A DNA stretch of 64,000 bases from Hyaloscypha bicolor E (GCF_002865645.1 NW_020194684.1:2981030-3045029); one strand, 5' to 3'. Shown: positions 24,201-35,264, numbered from the stretch's first letter. Numbers and translations: made by a program. Notes: generated by a model from the letters alone, not told the origin.

Positions 24201-25848
24201 CAACACTCCACCCAACGCTCTGACTGGCGGAGAAGGAGACAACTACAACAACTCGGATTCCCAAAAAGAAACTCTAACCAAACCCAAAACCGGCACGGGA
24301 AATCCGAACAACTTTTGCCAGCCAGACCATACCGAGAACGACGCACTTAATAGTCAAAATCAAAATGACCAAGAAGAAAAGAACCCCAGCAACTCATTCC
24401 TCACTTACAATAATGCACCCACAATTGAACCCAACGAAGAAGAAACACCAAAATTCAACTCCAACCCCAACCGTGCAGATCCTCCTCCTCAGGTCACAAG
24501 TGGCAGCGGACCTCCACTTGCTGCGTTGAGCTTTGGGCTAACACAAAATCTTCATGAGGTATTGACGACGCAGTTGCCGGGAATTCCTCCACCCGATATG
24601 GCTTCTGCGGTTGGATCGAATACTTTGGAAGGAGTTGGGGCACATTTTGAGCAAGGGGATGAGAGACCAGAGAATCTTGAGAGTGGACTGTATGAAGAGG
24701 GAGTAGCGGACGACACACAAGAGTCTCGACAGAATAGCGGCAGTGGAGAGGATGGAGCGGGTGAACTGGACGACACACCGGATGTTCGAGGTAGCAGAGG
24801 ACATCGAAATCACAGGCTTGAAGGGGAGGCTGCACTCCTCAGCACTGACCGTGTACTAATGGAACCACTTGCACTTATTCTCCTTAATCGCCATTTCCGC
24901 GAAGAAGATGAACGGCAAGCGGAAATAGCTTCTGCTGTAGATCGAAACAATGGAGAGTCGGCTGCCAACAGGTCTTCGAGTGGAGAAAGTGAAGAGGGAA
25001 ACCAGGATGGACACGGTGAGGGAGATGGGGATGAAGATGAAGATGGAGACTATCAAGAAGACACAGGGCACACAAAGTCAGACGACACCAAAGAAGCAGA
25101 GAATACTGGGGATGGCGATGATAGTGGGGATGAAGATGATAATGGAGATGATGACGGTGTAGGGAATGGTGATGATGCTGGGGGTGAAGATGACACAATC
25201 GACAACACCAACGTCAACTCCGGCGACTCATCTGGCACCCAACCTCCTCCGGAAGACTATCTGTTACCAGAGCTTGAGTCAGCTGCCCTAGCTTCACAAA
25301 ACATAATTGCGTCCATTTCTGACTCGAGTCCAAGCCACTTGCCAGCTTCTACGTCCCCAGAAGATGCCGTACCTCCTTCTGCAGAAAACGCCTCGGCAGA
25401 TCACCCAGCAAGCAGTTCAACAGATGATAGATCTTCATTTACTCCGCCATCCGGCTTTGCAGGTGCTCATAACCCTTCTCAGTCATCAGCAAATGCGCCC
25501 GGCCCGCCGTCTTCAGGAAACACCTCAGCCGGTCCATCAGGAAGTAGTTCAACAATGTCTGAATCGCAACCTGCTCAATACCAACCTACTTCTCCTTTCG
25601 CCCCTTGTCTAGCAACACCAACCGAAGACCCACTCTGGGTTCCAAACCCTAACGACTTCGGCATCAACAGACGGCGCTGTCCGATGTGTGTATGCAGGGC
25701 GAGGAGTTATATTGGTGCTTGTGCCGGCGGACCACCTTGTGATGCATGTGCGAGAATAGGATATACTGCTGAGCAGTGTCAGAGTGGAGAGGATGGGGAA
25801 TATGGAGGTGGTAGACATGAGCGGCCTGGTAGGAAGGGACGGAAGTAG
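24193..25848 (+). CDS. Acidic protein with C-terminal variant six-cysteine cluster (gene A of local trio)
   Basis: A single exon encodes 551 residues from the first in-frame ATG (MANNTPPN). Residues 1-250 are low-complexity and polar. About 260-350 is a highly acidic Gly/Asp/Glu stretch with words such as GDGDEDEDGDY and DDNGDDDG. About 370-480 is Pro/Ser-rich. The C-terminus has cysteines at 496, 499, 501, 510, 516, 519 and 529, in the pattern C-x2-C-x10-C-x5-C-x2-C-x9-C with an AGGPPC loop, and a basic tail (RHERPGRKGRK). The second half of the motif resembles a Zn2Cys6 binuclear cluster (C..PxCxxCxxxG....C), but the first spacing is 10 rather than the canonical 6. The same cluster ends the gene at 28.2 kb. 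Acidic region plus basic zinc-cluster-like tail suggests a nuclear or DNA-associated role; that is inference. Family not recognised. Confidence 0.8.
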   Translation: MANNTPPNALTGGEGDNYNNSDSQKETLTKPKTGTGNPNNFCQPDHTENDALNSQNQNDQEEKNPSNSFLTYNNAPTIEPNEEETPKFNSNPNRADPPPQVTSGSGPPLAALSFGLTQNLHEVLTTQLPGIPPPDMASAVGSNTLEGVGAHFEQGDERPENLESGLYEEGVADDTQESRQNSGSGEDGAGELDDTPDVRGSRGHRNHRLEGEAALLSTDRVLMEPLALILLNRHFREEDERQAEIASAVDRNNGESAANRSSSGESEEGNQDGHGEGDGDEDEDGDYQEDTGHTKSDDTKEAENTGDGDDSGDEDDNGDDDGVGNGDDAGGEDDTIDNTNVNSGDSSGTQPPPEDYLLPELESAALASQNIIASISDSSPSHLPASTSPEDAVPPSAENASADHPASSSTDDRSSFTPPSGFAGAHNPSQSSANAPGPPSSGNTSAGPSGSSSTMSESQPAQYQPTSPFAPCLATPTEDPLWVPNPNDFGINRRRCPMCVCRARSYIGACAGGPPCDACARIGYTAEQCQSGEDGEYGGGRHERPGRKGRK

Positions 25849-26649
25849 GGGGTTTGTGGCTTTGACGGGGCGGTATTTGGGTGGAAGAGTGTTGCTTGAT
25901 GTTATGAGATTTTTGAACCAGATTGAAGTTTAGAGGAAACGTTATGAGATAGCGACGGGTTCATAGAGAAACATTGTCGCTAGATTACTTGATGTTTTGG
26001 CATTTGATTCGCGTGGAATTGGGTTTAGATCAGTTGAACACTTCAACACCATGACTTCGTTTCTGCAGAATTTAAGTATCTCACCTCATCTGCCACTTGC
26101 AAAAGTGTAATTTCTTGCAACTTTGAACAGCTCTGGCCAAGTTATTAGTTGATGTTTCGTAAGGAGGTTGACTCGAGCATACCCCCTATTTAAGCGAGAT
26201 CAGAGACGACCTCGTAAACAAGAGCAACTCAGATCTTAAAGCGCATCAATGTCTTGATTCAAAGCAGCTCTTTTGGAATTCAAGTATCTTAAATATCCCG
26301 GAATGATTCCGTCCTTGCGATATCGGTAATCGATAAGTCAAGGACAATATGTGAATCCCTATGCCGATGACGCTACTAAGCGAAGCACGGAAAGGGGGGA
26401 AAGCGGCACTAAGAGTAAATAAAATTTCCCGACGCGGTCGCGACGCACTCATAAACCTCTATTTGGCTTCTACAACATCATCTTTCCATCTATTCGACAC
26501 CTTTGCACCAAAGAGCTTCTCTTTGAGCGGTACGTGGTCCAATGTCCAATAGCTCCTGGACATTCTACTAGCAATGTCCAAGATCTCTGGAACAAGCTGC
26601 ACTGAAAGAAGCATGCTGACTCCATCCTTGCCAACTAGGAATTGCCAAA
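25849..26649. other. Intergenic region, nothing recognised
   Basis: No coding signal. It should include the 3' UTR of the acidic protein gene and the promoter of the following gene. Confidence 0.5.
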
Positions 26650-27571
26650 ATGCCTTTCATCAAGCGCAAGATCTGCGAGAAGGCCAAGACCAAGAAAGAC
26701 ACTGTACCCGTTGACTGGGAGAACGGCGAACTTAAACAACGCTACCTCGATCTCCTCCCTGATATCTCTCCACAGGAAACCGCCTATGGCAAATGGCTCA
26801 TTACCCACATTCTTGAACGTCCATGGGCTGAACTCACGTTCCTCGAGCGTGCGCAATGGGCTGAGGTCTACTTTGACTTGGAGAAGAAGGGCCTGCGTTA
26901 TGAGGATAATGGCAATGATGATAATGAGGACGAGTCTGCAGAGGTGCTGTCCTGGGCTGACTACAAGATCATGTACAAGGAAATCTTGGTTCCTGAGAAG
27001 GAGAAGAAGAAGAAGATGAAGAAGAAAAAGAGGCTGCCGCTTTATGACGATAATGGCAGATTCATTGGATGGTATATTCCCAAGACGGACGAGGAATTTC
27101 TGGAGAAGCTAAAGCATGTTGGTTCCGCCTTGGGTGTTAAGAAGGAAAAGCCAAAGGTTAAGAAAGTTGATGCAGGCAAGATGGTTATCGGTCCGCAGCT
27201 GAAGGAGATGAAGACCCTAGTCCCAAAGCCGCAACCGCAACCGACTTACAACCAGTTCGCTCCAGCCCAGCAGAGCTTCTCCCAGCAACCGATCTCCCCC
27301 CAGCAACAGATCTCTCCTCAGCAACCGACCTTCCCAGGCAGCCAACCGACAAATTCCCAGTTCAAGCAGATTACAATGGAGGCTGCTAGGAAACTTGAGA
27401 AATCTGCTAAAGCTGGTAGTGGTACATATCAGAGTCCGTACACTGGTAAGTAAATGTGCAACAACTCATGGGATTCTAGAGACTAACTTCGGGATAGCGC
27501 ACCGCTATGCAAGCTTGGGTGGACCGAAGCAGGGTGAAGAGAAGTCATTCAAGTCCCCATATGCTTTGTGA
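26650..27571 (+). CDS. Basic/Gln-rich protein with AYxxW-ERxxW module (gene B of local trio)
   Basis: Two exons, 26,650-27,445 and 27,498-27,571, encode 289 residues. The 52-nt intron has a GTAAGT donor and an ACTAAC branch site. The N-terminus is basic (MPFIKRKICEKAKTKK). Residues 40-75 hold a compact aromatic module: A45, Y46, W49, W59, E66-R67, W70, Y74. The same module, with A45/Y46/W49 at identical positions, is in the gene at 28.2 kb. The spacing (AYxxW, then PWxEL, then ERxxW) loosely recalls the second half of an HMG box; that is speculation. After it come an acidic patch, a Lys run (EKEKKKKMKKKKR), and a Gln/Pro region with repeated QQPISPQQ-type words. The C-terminus repeats SPY (YQSPYT, FKSPYAL). 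No membrane segment or signal peptide. Family not recognised. Confidence 0.8.
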
Positions 27572-28162
27572 TCTGGTGGATTGTCCTGGGGTTGGATGGA
27601 CATTGGGAAGCCGTTTGTTTGTAGGATACTGAGATCAGAGAATAAAAGATGCTTTGCCATTCAAGTTTCCCTTCTCTGCTAGTGATTATGTACAGTGTGA
27701 CTGGTCTCGAGGCGGACACGAAGTGCCACACTTAGATTAATATCGACTAAAAGAATATTGAAAGGTAAATGTCCAACATCAACTAAGAACATCGAAATGA
27801 GTACCGCTCTTTCTTTCCATCCACCTCCAGGCGGTTCCATGCATAAAGATTGAAGACAAAAGAGAACAAAGAGCTTCCCTTTCAGCAAGCAGTAGAGAAA
27901 GGATTCTACATCCGTATGGCAAGACGCCGTCGCTCCCATCCAGCGCTCCGTAAAGGGCAGCCTGACTTCCGCACGTCTCCGTATCCGTAAAAGAAGACGA
28001 GACGTCCACTCTAACAATGGCGTCCATACAACGAATCTTTGACGGCTCAGCGTGTATTTCAACGCCGTCTCCTCCCACGCCCCGATCCAGTGCAGCTCAA
28101 CTCTGCTCTCCCACCCGCTGCAGCGCATCTCTCAACACCGGGCAACGCCATACCCAGTCAGC
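27572..28162. other. Intergenic region, nothing recognised
   Basis: Frames on the minus strand (for example 27,679-28,128) show no domain. The region should contain the promoter of the following gene. Confidence 0.5.
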
Positions 28163-29253
28163 ATGAAGCGCACGGCCTCCCTTGCCTCCCTCGCCACTTC
28201 GGAACAAGAAGCAAAACGCCTCCACTTCCCGCGAATGCAACTCGAAGCCCTGGCCCAGGTAGCGCTGCGAGAAGGACTGTCGAAAGAGCAAGTCGCGTAC
28301 GAGCAGTGGGTTGATACGCAGCCTATTGAGAGCGTGATGGCTTGGGATGAGATGGGGGTGGGAGAGAGGACGGCTTGGATTGTTGAGTATATGGAGAGTT
28401 GTGGTGGGGAGGGAGATGGTGAGTTGGAGGTCGGAAAAGGGAGCGATGACACAGCAAGGGCAAGCGAAGTGCAGAGGGTTGAGGAAGAACAGACGACTGT
28501 GGAGCATGCAAGTGTGGAAGAAAGAAGAGAGGAGGCTATGGGTGATTTGGGGGAGGAGTCAAGGTGGAGGGCGGTTAGGACTGCTGGGAGGGAAGACATT
28601 CTTTCTCATGCTGAGGCGATGGTCGTTGTTGAGCAGGAAGAAAGTTCACCCATCTTACCTGGTATGTTTTTCTGTTCTCGCTCAAAAGGGAACATTCGTT
28701 CCAAGTGGAAGACTTCCGCCTCTGATTTGGGATATTGTACCGTGCAACCTCGCTTGGGACTTTCATCACTGACGATTTCACAGGAGAGCCCTCAGCTGCA
28801 GAGGAACCTTCAACCACTACAGAACCAACACCAACTCCCGAACCTCACCGACCATTCCGAGCCAGCGCTCGTGTATGGACAGCCACCGCGCACGAAGAGA
28901 GCTCAATCAAGAACAAACCCCAATGTCCGCCCTGTGCCCGGCTGAAGCGCACCTGGACGCGGTGCCGCGGCGGCCCGCCTTGCATCGAGTGCCAGCACCG
29001 AGGACTCTCGGCCGAGCAATGCCAGAGCTACGATCTCTTGAACCGGTCTCGGAAGAATAGACTGAAGAAGAAAGACGAGGCGTGCAAGAAAATGGATACG
29101 GAGTTAGGGATACAATGTGGAAGTGAGGGAGAAAAGGAGGAGAAATCTGCAGAGGATGTGATAGATGGAAGAGAGAGGGAAGAGGGTACGGGTGAAGTCA
29201 CTGGAGAGAAGGAGGGTGGGGGAAGTTTGGATACTGAAGAGGTGGCACAGTGA
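28163..29253 (+). CDS. Protein combining AYxxW-ERxxW module and variant six-cysteine cluster (gene C of local trio)
   Basis: Two exons, 28,163-28,661 and 28,784-29,253, encode 322 residues. The 122-nt intron has a GTATGT donor and TTCACAG acceptor and joins SSPILP to GEPSAAEEP in frame. Residues 40-77 carry A45, Y46, W49, W61, E68-R69, W72, Y76, the module of the gene at 26.65 kb. A long acidic stretch and a Pro/Thr-rich linker follow. Cysteines at 214, 217, 227, 233, 236 and 246 form C-x2-C-x9-C-x5-C-x2-C-x9-C with an RGGPPC loop and basic residues (ARLKRTWTR) in the first half, as in the gene at 24.2 kb. A Lys/Arg tract after the cluster (NRSRKNRLKKKDE) could be a nuclear signal. The first ATG with good context was chosen as start. 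The layout suggests a DNA- or chromatin-associated protein; this is inference. Confidence 0.85.
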
Positions 29254-29591
29254 GGCTATTGGAAAGAAAGGGGAGATTTCTGGATACTGGAGTAAGAGGC
29301 ACAGTGGGAAATTAGTAATTGAGGCCCGGAATCACCGGAGAAGCGCTCGACGAGGCCGTGCAGAAAACTTTTCTTTTGTAGCTTGTTATCCTCACACTTC
29401 TGAGCCTTTGATCTGATTAGAAGAGTACGTAGCATGAACTTCTTGAATACGATGGCATGAACCGCTATGATGACTTGACGTGAAGGATATGAGCCAGGCA
29501 GTCGTCAAAATCGCATTGTGTATCCAATGCTGGTTAAGTTGCGCCATCTCGCATGCGCGGCGCTGACGGAGCGATATCTTGGCTGGCAATC

Positions 29592-29984
29592 TTATGACTC
29601 AGCCTGCGGGGTTGCGAAAAGGGGAACATAGCCTTCGTTCAAGTGTTTCGTGTTGTAGCTCCCGGCCTGGTAGAACTTTGTTCCTAGTGGGGCCGTGTTT
29701 TTGGGAAGGGGGGGCATAGCCTCGTGTTTGAGGGCCGCTCTGCCGGACGGTGTAACATTCTTCCTGGTGTCGTCATGGAAAGGGGGGGTGTGCCTCGCGT
29801 TGACATCCGCGCTGCCGGACTTAGTGTAACTTGGTTCCTGCAGCCTTTTACGAGGCATCCTATTAAATTGAAACGGCCGCGAGGAACCGTATTGTTTGGC
29901 TGGAAGAGGTGTGCTACAGTCTTGGCGAGCTGTCAACTCCTCACCAATGTTGATATAAGGTTGGTGGGGCCATAAAGGTTGCAC
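29592..29984 (-). CDS. Possible small repeat-containing protein
   Basis: A 130-codon minus-strand frame contains a 72-bp DNA repeat, so the protein has two clear 24-residue units: one starting EPSYTKSGSADV, the next RKNVTPSGRAAL, both with T-x-S-G-x-A and a central PPF/PPL. A third, diverged copy follows (T-K...AGSYNT...VPLF). A possible shorter start is MPRKRLQ. The repeat keeps frame and contains no stops, which favours coding, but a DNA repeat of period divisible by three would look the same. No family recognised. The 29,254-29,591 gap before it holds nothing I can identify. Confidence 0.35.
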   Translation of the reverse strand: MQPLWPHQPYINIGEELTARQDCSTPLPAKQYGSSRPFQFNRMPRKRLQEPSYTKSGSADVNARHTPPFHDDTRKNVTPSGRAALKHEAMPPLPKNTAPLGTKFYQAGSYNTKHLNEGYVPLFATPQAES

Positions 29985-32662
29985 AGCCGAGATGTGAGAT
30001 ATCCGGAGTTACTCGGCCCCAGACACACATTTGTAGAAAGGGCCGAAGAGGAGTCAAGTGACGTGGACCTCGTAAACCAACAGATTCGCGTCATCATTAT
30101 TGGAGGAGTGTTTCAGATTCTTCGGCAAGGAGGTTCGGGAGGTTGAAACTTTCCGCAGCCCGCCCACATGCGTTAATCCCCCTCGTGGCAAGTGGGTCCC
30201 GGATCATTCCCCAGAGTTTGATCGAGCTCTTGGAGGCTAAGTGATTTGCGTTGCGAGAGATGACAAGCAAGGGAGAGGCATGTCAATCCCTGTCTCTTAT
30301 TTCCTCTTGCCAGGAACGGGCTACTGGAAGAGAGAAATTGCGGTCATGCCAGGTGAAAACCAGGTAAGAACCATTGCTTGCAGAAACCCTTGCGCTATAT
30401 CAGAATGAAATGAGGCCGTATGCTTCTCGAACACTGCCACACTTGGAAATTCGTGTCTGGATGGGGATGTGGTAGGGGTTTTGGCCGGTTGGCGTCCAGT
30501 TTGAGATGCCAAGCCATCAAAGATCTGAGCGGGGCATGAAACACTGAAACGTCTCTTATGCAACAACAAATTGTTCGATTTTCAGAATTGGGAAGAACGC
30601 ATTGATTGATAGGCAGATTTTGGATGATAGAAAGCGCACGGGCGTCGCCCGCGGCCCAGCTCGCCGACTCCAGGTTTTGGTAAGGTTGGCAAGCAGGACG
30701 GGCATTGGTAAAAGGGTTGTCGTACGTCTAAATCTGGTGAGATCGGGAAACAAGACTTCGAGAAGCTCAGCAACGTGGGGAAGCCTGTCTAGCAGTCATC
30801 TCCCGAGTCCAGCATTCCATCCTACGATGACTTCCAAACCTCTTCAACCTCTTGAAACAGCAGCTGCGTAGCTTTTGTTGTCGTCCAACATTTCCAACAG
30901 TGCGTGATGCAGCTGGTACCTCCCCTTCTGACGGTCTGTTGGGGAAGGCACTTTTGAACAAACAAAAAAGGCTCTTAAGCTCCACGTGATGGAGAGAAAG
31001 ATAAAGGGACCAGGCGCTGGGACCGAATTGCTGGCACGTGGGCCAGGGATGTTGGAGGGCAGATGGCCTCGATAGAGAAACCTTCATTCGGGTAAGGCTG
31101 GACGTGGGGCGGCGGCTTTCAAGATTCGATGTCAAGATACGCAGGAACCAGCGAAAATGATTGGTGATCTTCACGACGTGCTTCCGCCCCCACTGGTGGC
31201 ACTTCGTGTGGACACTGGGGCGTGCGGCGCGCCCACTCGCACGCTTCCTTCCCCGCCAACCTTACTGGGACTGCAGATGCATCCGTTTTTGTCGACTGCA
31301 TTTGCGTTTTGCATTCTTTGGATTCCAGATCTTGGACGGCCTGTGGTTCGAAGTACGGAGGATGCATGTATCACTGTTGCACTGCCCGCACTCACCGCAA
31401 CGCGGCATCCGTTCGCCCGTAGGCCGCTCCAGGCGTGCCAGAGACGGCTTCGGCTTCCTCAACGGGGGCGCTTTGTCGCTACTGTACATCCAGCGGACTG
31501 GGCGTTGGATCTGTGTGGTCGAGCGGCCGAGCCACTCCGGTTGCCGCATGATTCGGCGCTGGCACGAGTGGCATCGAAACCCTTCGAGCGAGTGGGAGGC
31601 GGGTTTTGTTTGAAGTTCCGGGACTTCGGTACAGATCGCCGGAAAAGGAGCAGCCAGCAACAGCCAGCAGCAGCCAGCAGCAAAGGTGCGCGATGTGCGC
31701 TAGGCAAGCAGAGGGAGGGGCGTTCGTCGACCCTGCGGCCAATCGCATGCCCCACTTCCCTCGCTTAGGACCTGCTGCATTCCAGGCAGAGGCTGGGCGA
31801 GGCGGCGCTCACGCGGTCCCCCCTGTGACTGGTCGAAGGGCGGCGAGGCTTGGAGCAGCTGAGGAGGCTGGCGACTCACATCGTATCCTTCGTTCATGCT
31901 CACTCACTCTCGCTCTCACTCTCACTCCCACTCCTCGCTCTCCCACCATCAGCTCCACACCAACCCAGCACCAGCACCAGCACCAGCTCGCTGCCAAGCC
32001 GCCCGCCCTTCACCGTCCAACACGTGAGAGAAACCCCCCCCCCCCCCTGCTCTTGCAATACATTTCGCCCTCCTCACTCTGGCCCACGACCCAATAACTA
32101 TCCGGGGCGCAGTACGGCTCCGTATCCAGCTTTGGATCCGCTCTGTCTGGCCTGGGAGCACGCTGTGAGGGGAACATCCCATCCACGCCCCCGAACCTGG
32201 CAGGCAGGGTCCACAAGCGTCGCATCATGTATGGCCTATGTTTGGAGCAGTTTGCTGGTAACCCTCCCCACTGGACTCACATGTGGCCAGGGGTCGCTCA
32301 TTTAGCCAGATTGATCCCATGCGCTCAACCACACCGTCCAGTTTACCCATAAAGCATCGAAGCGCAATTCTCGATGGTGGCAGAGTCAGTTCGTTCCTCT
32401 TCCAAGGTTGAACACTCCCACCGTCATGGGCAATACCTGAATTCGACGCTCTCCGGCGGCGTACGGAAAGCGATCCTACTGACGAGCGAGCGCGGCGTCC
32501 ATAATATGCTACAAAAGGCCATTTGACCCACCCGAATCCCAGAGCAAATGCCACGAGGTTGAACACTGCGAGTCCGGAAGAAAATCTAACTCACCTTAAC
32601 CTTCCTCCCCAGGTCCCGACAACTCTTGATGTCGATTCTATATTGGCTCAACCACAAGAACG
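29985..32662. other. Long gene-less region upstream of a Zn2Cys6 regulator
   Basis: Nearly 2.7 kb without a supported gene. From about 31.1 to 32.2 kb it becomes GC-rich, so open frames pile up on both strands; none shows a domain. Notable simple tracts are a CAG-rich run (31,651-31,684), a CTCACT/CTCTCA pyrimidine tract (about 31,898-31,950) of the kind found at fungal transcription starts, CCAGCA repeats (about 31,965-31,990), and a C-run at about 32,033-32,049. The likeliest reading is promoter plus a long 5' leader of the following gene. Confidence 0.5.
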
Positions 32663-34422
32663 ATGGCGCTGCGGCATCCATATCCAAACGTTTATAAGTT
32701 CTTCAACCAATTCGCAGCTCCAGACCAGGCTTCGCCAGAACAGTCGTCCAGAAGTCAAGGGCTCCGGAAGAGTGGGCCTCGGTCCAAAACCGGTTGCTCG
32801 ACATGCAAGTGAGCCAACCTCACGCCGTCGAAGGACGCGCCGGCGACCTTCACCAGACTTTTTAATGATCACGTTTGCTAACACCGCACAGACAACGGCG
32901 TGTTAAGTGCGACGAAACAAAACCGGGGTGTGTAAGATGTCAAAATCTCGGTCGGGAATGCGGAGGGTACGCTCCTGAAGCGCTGGACGATTCATCGAAG
33001 AATGTCGCCCCAGTGCCTATCCATCCTCGGCCGATGTCTGTCATGTCATATGCTCCCTCTGTCGCTATTCCAGGCACTCAAGATGAACGTCGCTATTTCC
33101 AGCTCTTTTGTGACAAGACTGCAGCGGAGATCTGCGGGTCATTTGACCCCTCCTTTTGGACCGAGAAGGTCCTCCAACTATGCCATTCGGATGCCCCGAT
33201 CAGACATGCTACGATAGCATTAGGAGCTCTCTCAAAATCACTCGATGTCACCTCCTTTCCGACCCGATTGTCCCTCTCCGGATTCCCGCAGATTGACCTC
33301 TCTCATTTAGACGAACACCACAGATATGCTTTACGGCAGTACAGTAGAGCCATCGCTGAACTAAGACGGATTCTTTCCGACGGACGGCGACATCTGAGGA
33401 CCTCGCTCACGTCGTGTGTATTGTTCATGACCTTTGAAGCCCTTCAAGGATGTTACGATGGTGCATTGACTCATCTTCGTGGTGGATCGAGACTGCTGGC
33501 CGACTGGAGAACGGCGCGGCGAGGGCAAAGCTCGCGACTTTCACAGGATTCATTATCAGAAATCCAGGATGGATTGATCGATGATCTCGGAAGGATGTTT
33601 GCCCGGCTTGACGTTCAGGGTCTTTTCGTTCCGCCACCATTCCCGATGCCGGAATCTGACTGGGAGGATGTCGTTGTTCCCGAATCATTCGACAGCCTCC
33701 AAGAAGCGAGAGAATCGTGGGATTTCTTGATGCAAGGGATCGGGCAATTCTATCGAAAATCAGTCGCTCATTCGATACAACATCCGGAAAGGCTCACCAT
33801 GCCATTTTGGTTACACCAGCACAAGCATTACTCCACGCAACTAGACAACTGGCGTTCAGCGTTCCAGGGAATATTCGCACAAGAATTACGCTCCGGCGCA
33901 GTCATGGCAGATTCGTCGGACATGCTCAGCATATATTTCAATGTTGCCACCGTTCTCCTCGCCTCCAGTCTCGAGCATACAGAAATGCTCTATGACGAGT
34001 ACACGGCACTGTTTTCTGAAATTGTTACAAAAGCGCATCAACTCATTCAAAGCTCCGAAGACCCAAGCAATTCCTCACGCTTTACTCTGGACATGGGAAC
34101 CATTCTCCCATTGATGGTCACGGCAACAAAATGCCGAGACAGACGGATACGAAGGCAGGCAATTGCACTTCTATGGTCCAAGGCACGCCGAGAAGGGCTC
34201 TGCTACGACACCATTACCGTTGCACGTCTCTGCGCTTGGCTATCAAGTATCGAAGGAGACGGCGTACAGGAAGACTCGGAACCAATACCAGAAGCAAAGC
34301 GGTACTGGATCAGCTACATGCATCTCAGCTCGGAAGAACACTGGCTGGCGGTGCAGTTGACATCAGCCACGACGAACGACAACGGAGAGCACACATTTAG
34401 GGAAACGACATTTTCTTGGTAA
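32663..34422 (+). CDS. Zn2Cys6 transcription factor
   Basis: Two exons, 32,663-32,808 and 32,892-34,422, encode 558 residues. The 83-nt intron splits the zinc cluster after its second cysteine; splicing restores a textbook motif with Cys 45, 48, 55, 62, 65 and 72 (C-x2-C-x6-C-x6-C-x2-C-x6-C; KTGCSTCKQRRVKC then DETKPGCVRCQNLGREC). The remainder matches the fungal-specific regulatory region of C6 factors, with DEHHRYALRQYSRAIAELR, CVLFMTFEALQGCYDGALTH and a LRGGSRLL segment, typical of the Fungal_trans_2 class. An in-frame TGA lies shortly upstream of the ATG at 32,663, so this is the first usable start. It should bind CGG-type sites and act in the nucleus. No biosynthetic cluster is adjacent, so the targets are unknown. 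Confidence 0.93.
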
Positions 34423-35264
34423 AGGGCACGCAATCATAGGAGCGACGGAGTTTTTAGGAAATGGGGAAACATGGAGCAAGGGCATGGCGAATTGGTACAG
34501 CACAACACAACCTTGAGACAAGGGGCATGATGCCGACTCGTTCGTGCGTGGATTCTCTCGCGAAAGGAACAAAGACATGAAGAGTGATGCATCAGAGCAC
34601 GTTTCTCATAGTTGTTGTCCAAGGTGCGAATAATGTAATACAGTGGATTCCGATGCAATTTTCGCCCTCTACCAGGGTTGATTCATGCAAGAGCTATCAC
34701 CATTTTACATTGTTCTACCGACGAGATGGGAAACGGAACACAGACAAGGCAGCCACCTGGAGTTGGTTGATTGATTGATGGGTTCGGGACGGATTGATTT
34801 GGAATATACCCGGATTGGGAGGGGGTTCTTGTTCCGCCTTGGGGTCTACAAGGTACACGGTCGCGGCCGCTGGGAGAGGAGGCGTGAGACACGGAGCACT
34901 GGCGTCGGGGGTTGTAAAAATATGCGAATATCTGATGGATATTCAGATAAACGATTTCGTACTTTGAGAATATACTTCCTCAGCTCTAACTTCAAAGCGT
35001 TAAGAAGATGCATGTGAAAGTTCAGTCCAGAAAATGCGTGACTTTTCGAAGCGGGGTTGACACGTGATTGCCCCTCCAAAGTTTTCATGCCTGAGATAAG
35101 AGAACTCAACGCTAACCCGAATCAGGCTTCGGGCCACTCGGTTAGAGTCCCGCACACAATGGCCGAAATTCTTCATTTTTGCGACATTGAATTTCGAACT
35201 TCCATAGCCAACCGCCCAACGCTCTCCGAACTGACACCCTCACACCCGCTCAATTCGAATCACC
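34423..35264. other. Intergenic region upstream of RPS2
   Basis: Frames at 34,434-35,109 are short and unrecognisable. The last 100 bases before 35,265 are C/A-rich (CACCCTCACACCCGCTC) and typical of a ribosomal protein gene leader. Confidence 0.5.

Noticed and set aside
24494..25238. Minus-strand frames of 60-113 codons opposite the acidic gene
   Set aside because: They are shadows of the GA-rich acidic coding region on the other strand (His/Ser/Pro-rich translation).
31157..31768. 203-codon plus-strand frame and several overlapping frames of 60-160 codons on both strands
   Set aside because: The region is GC-rich, which lowers stop frequency in all six frames. No domain, start context or splice pattern singles one out.
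32523..32906. 127-codon frame across the start of the Zn2Cys6 gene
   Set aside because: It is in the wrong frame: the zinc-cluster cysteines 45 and 48 are encoded by the frame starting at 32,663.
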